NCBI GenBank assembly: GCA_900769975.1
Contig: CAAGIR010000027.1
Coordinates: 1-52,379, forward strand
Direction: 5' to 3'
Origin: Spirochaetia bacterium
GTDB taxonomy: Bacteria > Spirochaetota > Spirochaetia > Treponematales > Treponemataceae
DNA length: 52,379 nucleotides
Part shown: one piece after another, positions 42,084-51,133 of the stretch
Numbering within the stretch: position 1 is the stretch's first letter
Layout of the letters: every line of letters begins with the position of its first letter
Made by a program: the position numbers and the translations under genes
Notes under the pieces: generated by a model
The model's database searches: none
Seen by the model: the letters and a program-made list of their open reading frames with translations, nothing else
What the model was told of the DNA's origin: nothing

Positions 42084-44660
42084 TTACTGTTCAATCATTT
42101 TTCTATATTTTTCGTAGTCAAGGCATTTGCTGTCCTTGCCTAGTGCCTTGTATTTTTTACGCATTGCTTCAAGAATTTCAAAGGCAAGCGGTTCAGTTGT
42201 ATTTTTTCCGTGTTCCTTTTCTATTTCGTCCAGAATCAGATGGTCGCTTGTAATGAGTGCAAGCTGGAACGGATCAAGGTCGAGCGTGAACATCCGGCAG
42301 CCGTCAGGATTCTTGAAATAGTAATCCCGTTTCATTGTTGCGTTTGAAAGAGAAAAAATCTCACTGTCGGTAAGTCCGAAAAATCTGTAACTTTCCTGTA
42401 ATCCCGGAGTCATTGCTGATGGGTCTGCAAGATAGATTTTTGTAAGGCACTGCTGTGCAATCGTGTCGCGGAGTGAACTTGTCGCGGCGGCTGCAACTTC
42501 CTGAGTGGAAAAAATACAGAATACTTTTTTCTTTCGTAAAGTTCTGAGCCATTCCTGCAAAAATCCTGCAAAAATCGGGTGTTGAAGATAAAGCCAGGCT
42601 TCATCCAGGAATAGAAAAGTCAGCGGCTGTTTTACATTTGCCGGAACATTCCAGAGTTTTTCAAGATAACGGAAAATATACATAAGGGCAGGGGCAACGG
42701 CTTTTTCGCTCAGCCTCATCAGAGTTCCCATTTCGATTGTCATCAGTTTTGAAAGGTTGAGTGTCGTTTTGTCTGCATCAAATATCGAGCCGAACTGTCC
42801 GCCAGAACAATACGGGTCAAGACCGATTCTGATTGTATTCGCTCCGTTTTCCGGGTCAGAATATGTTACATATTGCTGAAAAGTAGAGAGAGTTTTCCGG
42901 TCGTCGTCTTTTCGGGAAACCAGGCGGAGAGCCTCTGAAATTGCACTGCTCATTAAAGGCGTTACTGAAATATTTTGCTGTGCAAGAAGACCTTCAATGA
43001 ACTGCTGACACCACATAAGGCTTTCGGTGTATTCCGTTTCTGAACATTTGTCTGGCGAAAGAAGTTCAGAAAGCGGCTGAAATGCAACATCATCTTTTCC
43101 CGGTTCAATGTAAATCCCTCCGGAAGCAACCATAAATCCTCTTGAAGAAAGCTGCTTGTCGATACAGATTATGTTTGCATTTTCATATTTTGTAGCCTGT
43201 GCAATAAGGAGTGAAAGCAGAGTTGATTTTCCGCTTCCAACCGGCCCGAAGATAAATGTATTTCCTACATCGCGTACATTCAGGTTCATAAAAAACGGCG
43301 TTCCGTAACTTGTGGAACAGGTGCATAAAGGAACTGATGTTCCGCAGGTTTCTTCCATAAAGTCGTTGCTAAGCATACCCTGCCAGGCAGAACTTAAAGG
43401 AATAATGTTTGAAAAGTTTTTTGTTGTAATCAGCGGCCGGCGGATATTTGCATAAACATTTCCGGGCATCATCCCAAGCCAGGCCATACTGTTGTTGAAT
43501 GTTTCTTCTTTTATTGAAAATCTACAGGAACGTACGACCTGCTGAAGCTTTCTCGCTTTAAGCCTTGCCTTTTCAAGATTCTTATCCCATACCATCAGAT
43601 TGCTTGTGTAATATCCAAGAACATATTCGCCGAGTGCAATGTCGCTTTGAATGTCACCGGCCTGGCTTTCCATTGCTGCGGCACTTTTATTTTCCTTGTC
43701 GATTTCAACATTCATCGCAAATTCTGTAAACAGTGTTTTTCCGCTTTTTCTTGCCGAATAGAATCTGTCCTGATATTTTTCTGCTTGTTTCATTGAAGAT
43801 TCTTTTGAAAGAGGAATAAAACGCGTAGTCCATCGGAATTCAGTCATCGTTCTGTTTAAGCCGTCAAAAATGGCAGGAATCGTCTTGTTCGGGAAATCCA
43901 TTATTCCCATAATCGGAACATAGTATTCACCGATTTTTAAGGGCTGTGAATTGCGGACATCCATATCGCAAAGGAAGTTGTCGAGAAAGAAAAAAGTGTC
44001 TTCAGGATAAACAAGGTTCTGTCTGTTCAGCGACACGCAGGATTTTATGTAGGAAAAAAGTTCGCTGTTGTTAAGGTGATGAATCCAAAGTTTTGTCTGA
44101 AGAGTACCCATAACTTTTTCACATTCGTCAATGAAATCCCCGACTTCTTTCTGGAACTTCGGGAGGTTTCTTTTTTCGGGTGTTTTTGCTTTTTGTTCAG
44201 ACTTTGGTTTTGAGTTTTTCTTGAAAAGAATTCCTTCTGCTTTTGAATCAATGTCGCTTGGAAGCTGATAGACAAAAGTTATGTAATATTCTGTGGTGAA
44301 GTGTTCGCCGTAATTGTGATAGTTTTCCGCACGTCTTTGATCAACAAGCCAGCCTGCAAGGTTTGAAAAATTTCCGGCAGGATAATCGGTTGTCTTGTAG
44401 CGTTTTACATCAAAGAACAAAGCCCAGCCTTCCTGCTGTGCAAGAGTCATTACGCTTCGGTTAAAGAGTGAAGCCATACTTGCAATTTCCGGTGCAGAAC
44501 TCGCTTCAAGGTCAGGATATTCAACCTGATAAGTCGTCATCAGCGCTCCGTTTTTTAAGAAACAGATTCCGGGACTCAGGATAAAAGAGTAGGGAAGCAT
44601 ATATTTCAACTGGTTGTCAGCTTCCTTGAATTTTAATAAATCAAGCATTGGTATTTTCAT
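42084..44660 (-). CDS. Type IV secretion ATPase VirB4/TrbE
   Basis: The protein has 858 residues. The Walker A motif is FIFGPVGSGKSTLLSLL (about 470), and the Walker B is LTFLFLDEAWLYLQHP (about 680). The motif VFCIFSTQEVAAAATSSL is the conserved sensor region. The N-terminal third carries the VirB4 family features (YQVEYPDLEASSAPEIASMA). It powers pilus biogenesis and substrate transfer, as a hexamer at the inner membrane. The length is typical. The start at 44660 is three bases before the VirB3 stop, consistent with coupling. Confidence 0.9.
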   Translation of the reverse strand: MKIPMLDLLKFKEADNQLKYMLPYSFILSPGICFLKNGALMTTYQVEYPDLEASSAPEIASMASLFNRSVMTLAQQEGWALFFDVKRYKTTDYPAGNFSNLAGWLVDQRRAENYHNYGEHFTTEYYITFVYQLPSDIDSKAEGILFKKNSKPKSEQKAKTPEKRNLPKFQKEVGDFIDECEKVMGTLQTKLWIHHLNNSELFSYIKSCVSLNRQNLVYPEDTFFFLDNFLCDMDVRNSQPLKIGEYYVPIMGIMDFPNKTIPAIFDGLNRTMTEFRWTTRFIPLSKESSMKQAEKYQDRFYSARKSGKTLFTEFAMNVEIDKENKSAAAMESQAGDIQSDIALGEYVLGYYTSNLMVWDKNLEKARLKARKLQQVVRSCRFSIKEETFNNSMAWLGMMPGNVYANIRRPLITTKNFSNIIPLSSAWQGMLSNDFMEETCGTSVPLCTCSTSYGTPFFMNLNVRDVGNTFIFGPVGSGKSTLLSLLIAQATKYENANIICIDKQLSSRGFMVASGGIYIEPGKDDVAFQPLSELLSPDKCSETEYTESLMWCQQFIEGLLAQQNISVTPLMSSAISEALRLVSRKDDDRKTLSTFQQYVTYSDPENGANTIRIGLDPYCSGGQFGSIFDADKTTLNLSKLMTIEMGTLMRLSEKAVAPALMYIFRYLEKLWNVPANVKQPLTFLFLDEAWLYLQHPIFAGFLQEWLRTLRKKKVFCIFSTQEVAAAATSSLRDTIAQQCLTKIYLADPSAMTPGLQESYRFFGLTDSEIFSLSNATMKRDYYFKNPDGCRMFTLDLDPFQLALITSDHLILDEIEKEHGKNTTEPLAFEILEAMRKKYKALGKDSKCLDYEKYRKMIEQ

Positions 44661-44663
44661 TTT

Positions 44664-44927
44664 CTATGAGGCTCTCCAAATATCAGGAATCAGCAGACGG
44701 TCAAATATTACCGTCAGTGCATACGGATCATTTTTGCAGATTGTCCTTGCAATGACATACAGAAAAATTCCAACTGCACAGCACCAAATGCTTACGATGT
44801 TCATCAGTATGATTGTCAGAATAAGAATCACCATAGCAGGGGCAATTCCTATTCCGGCAAGCAGGTTGGGTTCAAGTAGAACTTTATGCACTGTGCAGGA
44901 GTAGTCGTAGAGTGAAATATCGTCCAT
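44664..44927 (-). CDS. Type IV secretion protein VirB3/TrbD
   Basis: The protein has 87 residues with YDYSCTVHKVLLEPNLLAGI, followed by two hydrophobic segments (APAMVILILTIILMNIVSIW, VGIFLYVIARTI) and a short cytoplasmic tail DPYALTVIFDR. This matches the VirB3/TrbD pattern (a short basic N-terminus, two helices, DPxxxxV). It directly precedes VirB4, as in nearly all such operons. AGGAGTA lies upstream. Confidence 0.85.
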   Translation of the reverse strand: MDDISLYDYSCTVHKVLLEPNLLAGIGIAPAMVILILTIILMNIVSIWCCAVGIFLYVIARTICKNDPYALTVIFDRLLIPDIWRAS

Positions 44928-44943
44928 ACTACTCCTTTTTTAT

Positions 44944-45402
44944 CTACACGTTTAGATGCAGAACCGGAATATTGCCTGAGGCTGATTCTGCTACGGCAGC
45001 ACCGGAATTTATGGAATTCAGTGCAACTTCAAAGCTTAAATCGCCCAGGAAATAAGAACAGATTGAACTTGCAGAAAGCAGGATTATTGTTCCCACAATC
45101 CACGGCGCGAATTTTTTAATCATCTGACCGCCGCCGCCCTGCTGTCCTGCAAGAACCATTCCTATTGCCTCGATAATCAGTGCAATAAGAAGCAGTGCCT
45201 TTACCCAGCCGGACTGGAAAAGTTCAAGAATTTTGTCTGCCCAGTTATCAAGCTCCGTGATTGAATCGCCTGATGAGGCTGCAAAGGTCGGCATTGCCAT
45301 AACAAAGAAAAGTACGGCAAGAATTACAAGCTGTTTTAAGGAATTGTCTTTAAGAAAACTTTTCCCTTTACCAGAAACAAGAGTGTTTGCTTTTGACTTC
45401 AA
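44944..45402 (-). CDS. Type IV secretion pilin VirB2/TrbC
   Basis: The protein has 152 residues. It starts with a basic segment and a signal-like helix (KQLVILAVLFFVMAMPTFAA) followed by a likely cleavage after AFA. The mature part has the two long hydrophobic segments of VirB2/TrbC pilins (VKALLLIALIIEAIGMVLAG, APWIVGTIILLSASSICSYF) separated by a polar GQQGGGGQMIKKF loop. It precedes VirB3 by 16 bases. Confidence 0.8.
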   Translation of the reverse strand: MKSKANTLVSGKGKSFLKDNSLKQLVILAVLFFVMAMPTFAASSGDSITELDNWADKILELFQSGWVKALLLIALIIEAIGMVLAGQQGGGGQMIKKFAPWIVGTIILLSASSICSYFLGDLSFEVALNSINSGAAVAESASGNIPVLHLNV

Positions 45403-45516
45403 TTTTTTCTCCCATAAAGTCAGTAAAACTTCTTGTCGTTGTCAGCCGTGTTTTCATTTCATAAGAATAAAATATCCTTCAATTTTTTATGAAAAAGATA
45501 TTTCCAAAATTACAGG

Positions 45517-46455
45517 CTATAAATTCTTTGTTTCAAGAACTTCGTCCACAACCGGCCCGTTTTTTGTCGGTGTCATGTGAACCAGAAGGTGAACGGTCTG
45601 TTTTATGTCGGGAAGCTGTCCGGGAATTACTTCGCGGAGCAGGTCATTTATGCGGTCAATCATCGAGTGGCAGGTTGCGGCGTGGATTGTACTTGCGCCG
45701 GTATGTCCTGTATTCCAAGATTTTAGAACTTCATTTGTTACGTCACCGTATCTGAGTTCTCCAAAAATTATTCTTCCGACATTGCATCGCATCGCAATAC
45801 CTACCGCTTTTAAAGTGTCTTTTCCTTCCGCCCAGATTGGAATCCAATCTTTTGCCTTGCATTGAATTTCTCCGGCATCTTCAACAATGTAAAATCTGTC
45901 TTCGGGTGCAAATTCCCTCATTTTGTCGATGACGGCGTTTAGGAGCGTAGTTTTTCCTGAACCTGTTTCTCCGCCTATGACAATATTGCTTCTGTTTTTT
46001 ATATGAAAAATCAGAGTGTCATACTGTGCTTTCGTCATTTTTCCGCTTTCAAGATATGATTCAAGCGTAAAAATTTCTGATGGCGGACGGCGTATAAAAT
46101 ACATCGGGTTCAAGGTTGCTCGCGGCGGCAATATACCTTCAATCCTGATTTTCCAGTTCGGAAGGACGCCTTCCACAATTGGATTTGCAGGATCAATCGC
46201 TACTCCAAGAACGGCCGCACTTGCATAGATTATTCTTGTAGTAGTCGCCTCATCAAAATATATTCCGGTGAAATTCTTTTTCATCCCGATTCCCTCGACA
46301 ATCACTTCACCGCCGTTTCCAATTGCAATATCCGTTACATTCTTGTCCTCAATAAAGGGAATGAGCAGCTTCATATCATCTTCAAGATTTCTGAGCCATT
46401 TGTCGCGTTTTACCTGCTGCTGAAAACCGTCTATTGAGGTCATCTCAGTTATCAC
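45517..46455 (-). CDS. Type IV secretion ATPase VirB11/TrbB
   Basis: The protein has 312 residues, with GGETGSGKTTLLNAVIDKM (Walker A around 157-170), an EDAGEIQ Asp box, GRIIFGELRYGDVTNEVLKS (the GEIRGxEAxxxL box, Walker B region), and GHTGASTIHAATCHSMIDR. It is a hexameric secretion ATPase in the cytoplasm that works with VirB4 and VirD4. The GELRYGDVTNEVLK form is a minor departure from the usual GEIRGxE. It overlaps the upstream gene by 11 bases. Confidence 0.9.
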   Translation of the reverse strand: MITEMTSIDGFQQQVKRDKWLRNLEDDMKLLIPFIEDKNVTDIAIGNGGEVIVEGIGMKKNFTGIYFDEATTTRIIYASAAVLGVAIDPANPIVEGVLPNWKIRIEGILPPRATLNPMYFIRRPPSEIFTLESYLESGKMTKAQYDTLIFHIKNRSNIVIGGETGSGKTTLLNAVIDKMREFAPEDRFYIVEDAGEIQCKAKDWIPIWAEGKDTLKAVGIAMRCNVGRIIFGELRYGDVTNEVLKSWNTGHTGASTIHAATCHSMIDRINDLLREVIPGQLPDIKQTVHLLVHMTPTKNGPVVDEVLETKNL

Positions 46456-46879
46456 CTCCGTTTTTGTAAAAATCCAGAATCATTGCTTCCAGAATAGAGC
46501 CGCCGCTTGAAGCAACTGATTTCCTGCACTCGTCTATAAATCTTTCAAATTCAATATCAACGACTTCCTCGCTGATATATTTATTTGAAGGAATCCGCTG
46601 AAAAAGTTTTTTCATCATTTCAAGAAGGATAATCGCCTGAATGTCTGTCTTGTGTTCAATCAATGTCATCTGTTTTTTCAGTTCCATAATCGAAAGGGCG
46701 ATTATCTCAGGTTTTTCCGTAGGGCTGTCAAAATATTCCGTACAGCATTGGCGGATAATTTCCGATGGGGTAGTGCGTTTTTCGTGGGCCTTGAGCCTCA
46801 GCAGATAATCAAGGTTTGCCGGAAGCCTCACGGAGATTACGGCATCGTTTTTCTTTTCTTTTTTGTTTTCTGTTTCCAT
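46445..46879 (-). CDS. Ribbon-helix-helix protein between VirD4 and VirB11
   Basis: This is a 144-residue protein. AVISVRLPANLDYLLRLKAH followed by TTPSEIIRQCCTEYF is a ribbon-helix-helix DNA-binding module of CopG/MetJ type (a beta strand, two helices, TPSE at the turn). The C-terminal 90 residues are helical and may oligomerise. RHH proteins in this place in transfer operons commonly bind oriT or the operon promoter (TraM, TraY, MobC types). The start at 46879 has GAAAGGAAA upstream. Confidence 0.7.
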   Translation of the reverse strand: METENKKEKKNDAVISVRLPANLDYLLRLKAHEKRTTPSEIIRQCCTEYFDSPTEKPEIIALSIMELKKQMTLIEHKTDIQAIILLEMMKKLFQRIPSNKYISEEVVDIEFERFIDECRKSVASSGGSILEAMILDFYKNGGDN

Positions 46880-46896
46880 TTTTCTTTCCTTTATGT

Positions 46897-49020
46897 TTAT
46901 ATTCCTTGCGGAAAAATATCGAAACTTGAATCTATTTCGTTTATTTCAACTGTATCTTCTGAATTTTCAATTTCCTGACGGGCTTCCTTTGCAGAAGTCT
47001 GATTCAGTTTGTTTTTCCGCTTTTGAATGTTGCTCGGTAAAGTGCGCAGACCTTTCTGAATAAAAGCCATATCCGGCACTTTCATAAAAGCCTTGTCCTT
47101 AAACCGCCTGTCTTCGTAGTAGACAACTTTTTTCCCTTTATATGGCGGCATTCCTTGATTGAAAATGATTGCCCTGTTGAATTCCAGCTTCATAAGTTCG
47201 TCAGGACTTATAAGGGAAGTGCTTGTTTCCTGGGAACTTCTTGAAACGTTCCGCCATCCGACTTCATACTTTGAGCCGGAAGCAGAAATATTGTCCAAAA
47301 GTACAGAACGGTTTCCAATACATTCGCTGAAAGTTCGTGCATCTTTGATAGAGCCTGGCGCATACAGAATGATTGTTTTACAGTGGTCAAGAAACGGATG
47401 ATTTTCACCGTAAACATTTATGATTTGATTCAACGCCTGGCATACAATGAAGAAAGTCACTCCGTACCCTGCAAGAATTCCGGCGTTCTGTGCAATGTCC
47501 GGAAAATATCCAAGAACCGGAAATTCGTCCAGAAGAAACAGGCACGGATTTTTCAGTTTTACATCGTTTGCATTTGTTTCGCCGGCAGAAAATTTCTTAA
47601 TCATAAAAGTAATCAGCATTCTGAAAATCGGGCTGATTCGCGTAATGTGGTTGTATGGAACAATCAGATAAAGGCTTATTCCGTTTTTTCCGTTTATAAA
47701 ATCATCTACCGAAAAATCCGAGCAGCTTGTTGCGTTTGCAAGAAGAGGGTCTTGAAAAAGCGAGATTTTACTGAATACAGTAGAGTAGGTTGAAGCACGT
47801 TCTTTTGGTGTCTGAATCATTGAGCGTTTTGCAGCCTGTTCAATCAACTTATGGATTCTTTCATCGCCGTGGTCGCTTTCTATCATTTTTTTTAGCATTT
47901 CTGCTCCAGGGCCGTCTTTCTCGTCGTCATCATCATTTTCTTTTTTTCCAGCTTTTTCCTCTTCTTCTTTTGTGCTGTTGGAGAAAATTTCAAGAACCTT
48001 TGCGAGATTTTTTTCCCGGAATGGAATGTCTTTTGAAAAGCGGACGTGCAGGACTACGCCTGAAAAAATATCGCGTGCCGTATTATTGAAATATTGAGTT
48101 GCGCCGTCACTTGCAGACTTTGCATCAGATGCTCCGAAGAAAATTTCGCCGATGGAATCTGCCCAGGCAAAAGCTTCATTCGGATTATCAGGAATTTCCC
48201 AGATTGGATTGTAGCGGGTTGTATTGCCGTCCGGGTCGAGCGGCCGGAACGGAATTATCTTGCTGAATTTCGAGCGGTAACCTGCCGTAGCTGCAAAGTT
48301 TTCTCCCTTTGGATCAAACACGACAATTGAACCCCTTCCTTTTACAGCATAACTGTGAGTTTTTTTATCCCATTCCTTATATGGAATGCCGTAATTCAGG
48401 CAGGTTGGAATTATACAGGAAACGCCTTTTCCCGCTCTTGTCGGTGCAATAAGAAGTGTATTTGTCCTTCCTGAATGGCATACAAGCGGAGACATTTTTT
48501 TGCAGTGCAGGGTGAGCGAGGCTTTTATCGGATCGATTTTGTAGGTGACATTTGCAGTTGAAAGTTCCCCGCATACAACGCCGTAATGCTGTAAAAGTCC
48601 GTATTTCTTTAAGTCCTTTCTTGTGGCATACCGGGCCGTTCCGTGAATATGTTCGTTTTTCTGATGGCTGTTCACGAAAATTGCCGTAACAAGAAAAAGC
48701 ATTGCTGCAAGAATCAGGCAGATGAAAGTAGGGGGAATCGCCTGGAAAAAGTAATATGAATAGGTTTCATTGAAGGCAAATTTCAGCATGCCGATCAGGA
48801 ATATAAGCGGATTGTAGAAGCGGTAGCCGCTTTTGGTTACAAAGACAGGTTCGCCGACTACTTTTGGATCGTAGTTCATAAGAGGTGCGAATTTTTGTGT
48901 CGTGATTATAAGGCCTGTAATTACAAGGCAGATTGGCAGAAGCCAGTTTAAGGCAGCAAGCCAGTAGATTTTGTGCGAGCAGTCCGGGTCACTTCTGGAG
49001 AACTCTTCCTTATCTTTCAA
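46897..49020 (-). CDS. Type IV secretion coupling protein VirD4/TraG
   Basis: This is a 707-residue protein. Two N-terminal membrane segments (LNWLLPICLVITGLIITTQ; ATFICLILAAMLFLVTAIFV) are followed by the Walker A (TNTLLIAPTRAGKGVSCIIP around 185-200) and the Walker B (NPCLFLLDEFPVLGYFPDIA around 490). Conserved VirD4 features include VVFDPKGENFAATAGYR and FFIVCQALNQIINVYG. It brings relaxase-bound DNA to the channel. First gene of the transfer operon. The C-terminus is acidic and helical. Confidence 0.9.
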   Translation of the reverse strand: MKDKEEFSRSDPDCSHKIYWLAALNWLLPICLVITGLIITTQKFAPLMNYDPKVVGEPVFVTKSGYRFYNPLIFLIGMLKFAFNETYSYYFFQAIPPTFICLILAAMLFLVTAIFVNSHQKNEHIHGTARYATRKDLKKYGLLQHYGVVCGELSTANVTYKIDPIKASLTLHCKKMSPLVCHSGRTNTLLIAPTRAGKGVSCIIPTCLNYGIPYKEWDKKTHSYAVKGRGSIVVFDPKGENFAATAGYRSKFSKIIPFRPLDPDGNTTRYNPIWEIPDNPNEAFAWADSIGEIFFGASDAKSASDGATQYFNNTARDIFSGVVLHVRFSKDIPFREKNLAKVLEIFSNSTKEEEEKAGKKENDDDDEKDGPGAEMLKKMIESDHGDERIHKLIEQAAKRSMIQTPKERASTYSTVFSKISLFQDPLLANATSCSDFSVDDFINGKNGISLYLIVPYNHITRISPIFRMLITFMIKKFSAGETNANDVKLKNPCLFLLDEFPVLGYFPDIAQNAGILAGYGVTFFIVCQALNQIINVYGENHPFLDHCKTIILYAPGSIKDARTFSECIGNRSVLLDNISASGSKYEVGWRNVSRSSQETSTSLISPDELMKLEFNRAIIFNQGMPPYKGKKVVYYEDRRFKDKAFMKVPDMAFIQKGLRTLPSNIQKRKNKLNQTSAKEARQEIENSEDTVEINEIDSSFDIFPQGI

Positions 49021-49064
49021 AGCAAATCCTTACCCGGGCAGGAAAGTATTGCTTATAGTGGCAT

Positions 49065-49092
49065 TTTATAAAAATAATACCGTGCTTGTCAA
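49065..49092 (-). promoter_or_regulatory. Promoter of the VirD4-VirB operon with overlapping operator
   Basis: TTGACA (49092-49087), a 16-base spacer and TATAAA (49070-49065) give a strong minus-strand promoter ahead of VirD4. CAATATTGCCATATATACAT (49090-49109) overlaps the -35; the same motif occurs at 33927 and 34644, so one regulator may serve all three. The divergent RHH gene at 49184 is a candidate. Confidence 0.6.
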
Positions 49093-49183
49093 TATTGCCA
49101 TATATACATTAAAATAGTTTATGCAATATTTTAAAATATCTTTGATAAAAACATTGACTAATTCAAGAAGATGGGAGTATACT

Positions 49184-49492
49184 ATGATTATGAACGACAG
49201 GAATTGGGGCGGCGCAAGAAAAGGCGCTGGAAGAAAACCTACGGGTAAAAAAACAAAATTCATTACGCTCACGCTTTCTATAGAGCAGGCGGAAGAATTA
49301 AAGAGGAGGGCTGATTCGGTGGATATGACCGTCAGCAGGTTCATTGTAAAATACCTTCATCTTCCTGATGAGAAAAAGCTCGGCGGTTATAATCCGCAGA
49401 GGAATCATAAGCTAAAGAAAGTGCTCTATGATTTATCAGAAACAGGCGAACTGGCAGTAGCCGAAGGAGAAAATGAGTATGGGAGTGATTAG
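49184..49492 (+). CDS. Ribbon-helix-helix-type regulator (GGARKGAGRKP motif)
   Basis: The protein has 102 residues from ATG 49184 (MIMNDRNWGGARKGAGRKPT), with GGGAG upstream; the frame extends to 49121 but without a site. The GGARKGAGRKP basic tail precedes a predicted RHH domain (KFITLTLSIEQAEELKRRAD, VDMTVSRFIVKYLHL). This type is common in mobile elements, usually as a DNA-binding regulator. It is divergent from VirD4, with the motif CAATATTGCCATATATACAT in between, so it is the best candidate for controlling the transfer operon. Confidence 0.65.
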   Translation: MIMNDRNWGGARKGAGRKPTGKKTKFITLTLSIEQAEELKRRADSVDMTVSRFIVKYLHLPDEKKLGGYNPQRNHKLKKVLYDLSETGELAVAEGENEYGSD

Positions 49493-50039
49493 CCTGATTT
49501 TTAACTTTATATTTGAGGGAGTATCTTCGCTCGTGAAATTTGTTGCAGCAATTTTTATAATCTGTTTTCTTTGCTCAAAATTCTCGACACCGCCAAAGAT
49601 AAATAATGAAACGGTCAATATCGTAAAAAACAACTGGTACTGTGTAAAAGTGAAAAATTTTGATACACAGAAAAGAGATATTATTCAGTTCATAAATCAG
49701 GAAAAAATGAGGATTAACAATACTGAATATACTTACTATTTTATAAATTATCTTGATGCCAAATATGAAAGCATCGGCGGTTTTGAGATATATGCAAAAA
49801 ATTGTGATACAGGTGAAGTTAAGAGGATAAGATTTTCAAATTCATCTGAAGAAAATACTTTTGGACAACAGTATTTAAAAGAGCAGAAAATTACTGCTTC
49901 AAAAACACAGAAGATAATTCCTGTAAATTATAAAACCTGGAACAACAGACAGAAGAAACTTCCAACTCTTTCATGTATGGAAAGGGAAGTTCTTGAGAAT
50001 TTCAAAACACACATTTCACCAAGTTATCGTGTGATGTAA
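49473..50039 (+). CDS. Hypothetical protein with N-terminal membrane helix
   Basis: The protein has 188 residues and starts with MSMGVISLIFNFIFEGVSSL, a likely membrane segment, then FVAAIFIICFLCSKFSTPP. A basic, charged domain follows with many Asn and Lys residues (KRDIIQFINQEKMRI). The start overlaps the RHH gene by 20 bases, with AAGGAG upstream. No family recognised. It may share a fold with the 190-residue protein two genes downstream, which has the same middle region TGEVKRIRFS compared with GSVTRITFSR. Confidence 0.55.
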   Translation: MSMGVISLIFNFIFEGVSSLVKFVAAIFIICFLCSKFSTPPKINNETVNIVKNNWYCVKVKNFDTQKRDIIQFINQEKMRINNTEYTYYFINYLDAKYESIGGFEIYAKNCDTGEVKRIRFSNSSEENTFGQQYLKEQKITASKTQKIIPVNYKTWNNRQKKLPTLSCMEREVLENFKTHISPSYRVM

Positions 50040-50066
50040 AAATACATAAAATTATGGGAGGTCATT

Positions 50067-50363
50067 ATGACAAAGGAAGAATTTTTTGAAAAATATCCGG
50101 ATGTGGCATTTGTAAAATCTACGAAAAAAATCACGAACAATGAAGATTGTAAAATCGAAAATTATGTTTTGGATGATGATACGCAGGACTTGAACGGAAA
50201 GAAAATAATTCCGATTGATGTAACTGCTTATCCGGGTATCTGCAAAACTATGACAGCAACACAACTGGGAGTTTGGGCTTACAGTAAATGTGTTCAGCAG
50301 AAATGGGATTTTACACCGGAAAATGTTTACTGCTGTCTTGCAAATCTTGAAATGGATTATTAG
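50067..50363 (+). CDS. Small hypothetical protein
   Basis: The protein has 98 residues, starting MTKEEFFEKYPDVAFVKSTK, with GGGAGG eight bases upstream. It has charged helices followed by IIPIDVTAYPGICKTMTATQ and an aromatic C-terminus. No family recognised. It lies between two exported proteins in a plus-strand set. Confidence 0.55.
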   Translation: MTKEEFFEKYPDVAFVKSTKKITNNEDCKIENYVLDDDTQDLNGKKIIPIDVTAYPGICKTMTATQLGVWAYSKCVQQKWDFTPENVYCCLANLEMDY

Positions 50364-50383
50364 TACATTATTTGGGGGAATAT

Positions 50384-50953
50384 ATGAATTTAAAATTAAA
50401 TCGCAGGGGAATGTGTCTTGCATTTATGCTCATTGCTTCTGCCGGACTTTTTGCAAAACCAAAACTTAAATTGAGAATAGACTACACAGAAGAGCAGAAA
50501 CGCCTTATGCCGCTTGGAGCAAAAAATCTCGTTCAAAAAGGGGAATATCTGAAAAAATTCTCTGCTGTAGAAAAAGACGGAAGCGAACATCAGATAGTAT
50601 TTCTTGATGACCTGTATTTTCTGATTGATGACAGTATTTTTGAATACAAAATACTTGATATAATGTGTCTGCATAATTCAAAAATAGGTTATCGGCTCAA
50701 TATAGTGAACATCCAGGACGGTTCTGTAACTAGAATTACATTTTCGCGAAAAATTATCGGCGAAGAACAGTATGGCTCTTATAACGATATAATTAAAATC
50801 AAGAACTTGCATTTTCAAGGAATTCAGCCTGATGATATGCACCGTGACGAAAACGGAAAATGGATAAAAAACACCTATTTTGATTATTTTCCGGTTGTAT
50901 TTGGAACAAGCGAAAAAGATGTTACGATTCCTATGTGGATTTTAATTGAATAA
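50384..50953 (+). CDS. Exported hypothetical protein
   Basis: I choose ATG 50384 (MNLKLNRRGMCLAFMLIASA) because GGGGGAA precedes it; the protein has 189 residues. A Sec signal peptide ends near LFA-KPK. The mature part has alternating strands (HQIVFLDDLYFLIDDSIFEY, LNIVNIQDGSVTRITFSRKI). It shares the phrase TRITFSR with KRIRFSN of the 188-residue protein, which suggests a common ancestry. Function unknown; likely periplasmic. Confidence 0.6.
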   Translation: MNLKLNRRGMCLAFMLIASAGLFAKPKLKLRIDYTEEQKRLMPLGAKNLVQKGEYLKKFSAVEKDGSEHQIVFLDDLYFLIDDSIFEYKILDIMCLHNSKIGYRLNIVNIQDGSVTRITFSRKIIGEEQYGSYNDIIKIKNLHFQGIQPDDMHRDENGKWIKNTYFDYFPVVFGTSEKDVTIPMWILIE

Positions 50954-51001
50954 AACTATTCCAAACCGTATACTTTACTTTTAGAGAGCTAAAAAATAAT
51001 T

Positions 51002-51133
51002 ATGGATGAAATGAAATTAGAATTAAGGTTACAGGCCAAAGAACCTTCAGAAAGTGATTATGATGTTTTTGATCTTAAAGGAATTAAACTTGATTATTTT
51101 GATATTGAATTGGCAAAACAAGCCGTATTGTAA
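51002..51133 (+). CDS. Small ORF abutting the IS, perhaps truncated
   Basis: The frame encodes 43 residues (MDEMKLELRLQAKEPSESDY, ending FDIELAKQAVL) and stops in the TAA at 51131-51133, right at the presumed IS end (51134). It may be the front of a longer gene cut by the insertion. No family recognised, and the upstream site is weak. Confidence 0.35.
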   Translation: MDEMKLELRLQAKEPSESDYDVFDLKGIKLDYFDIELAKQAVL

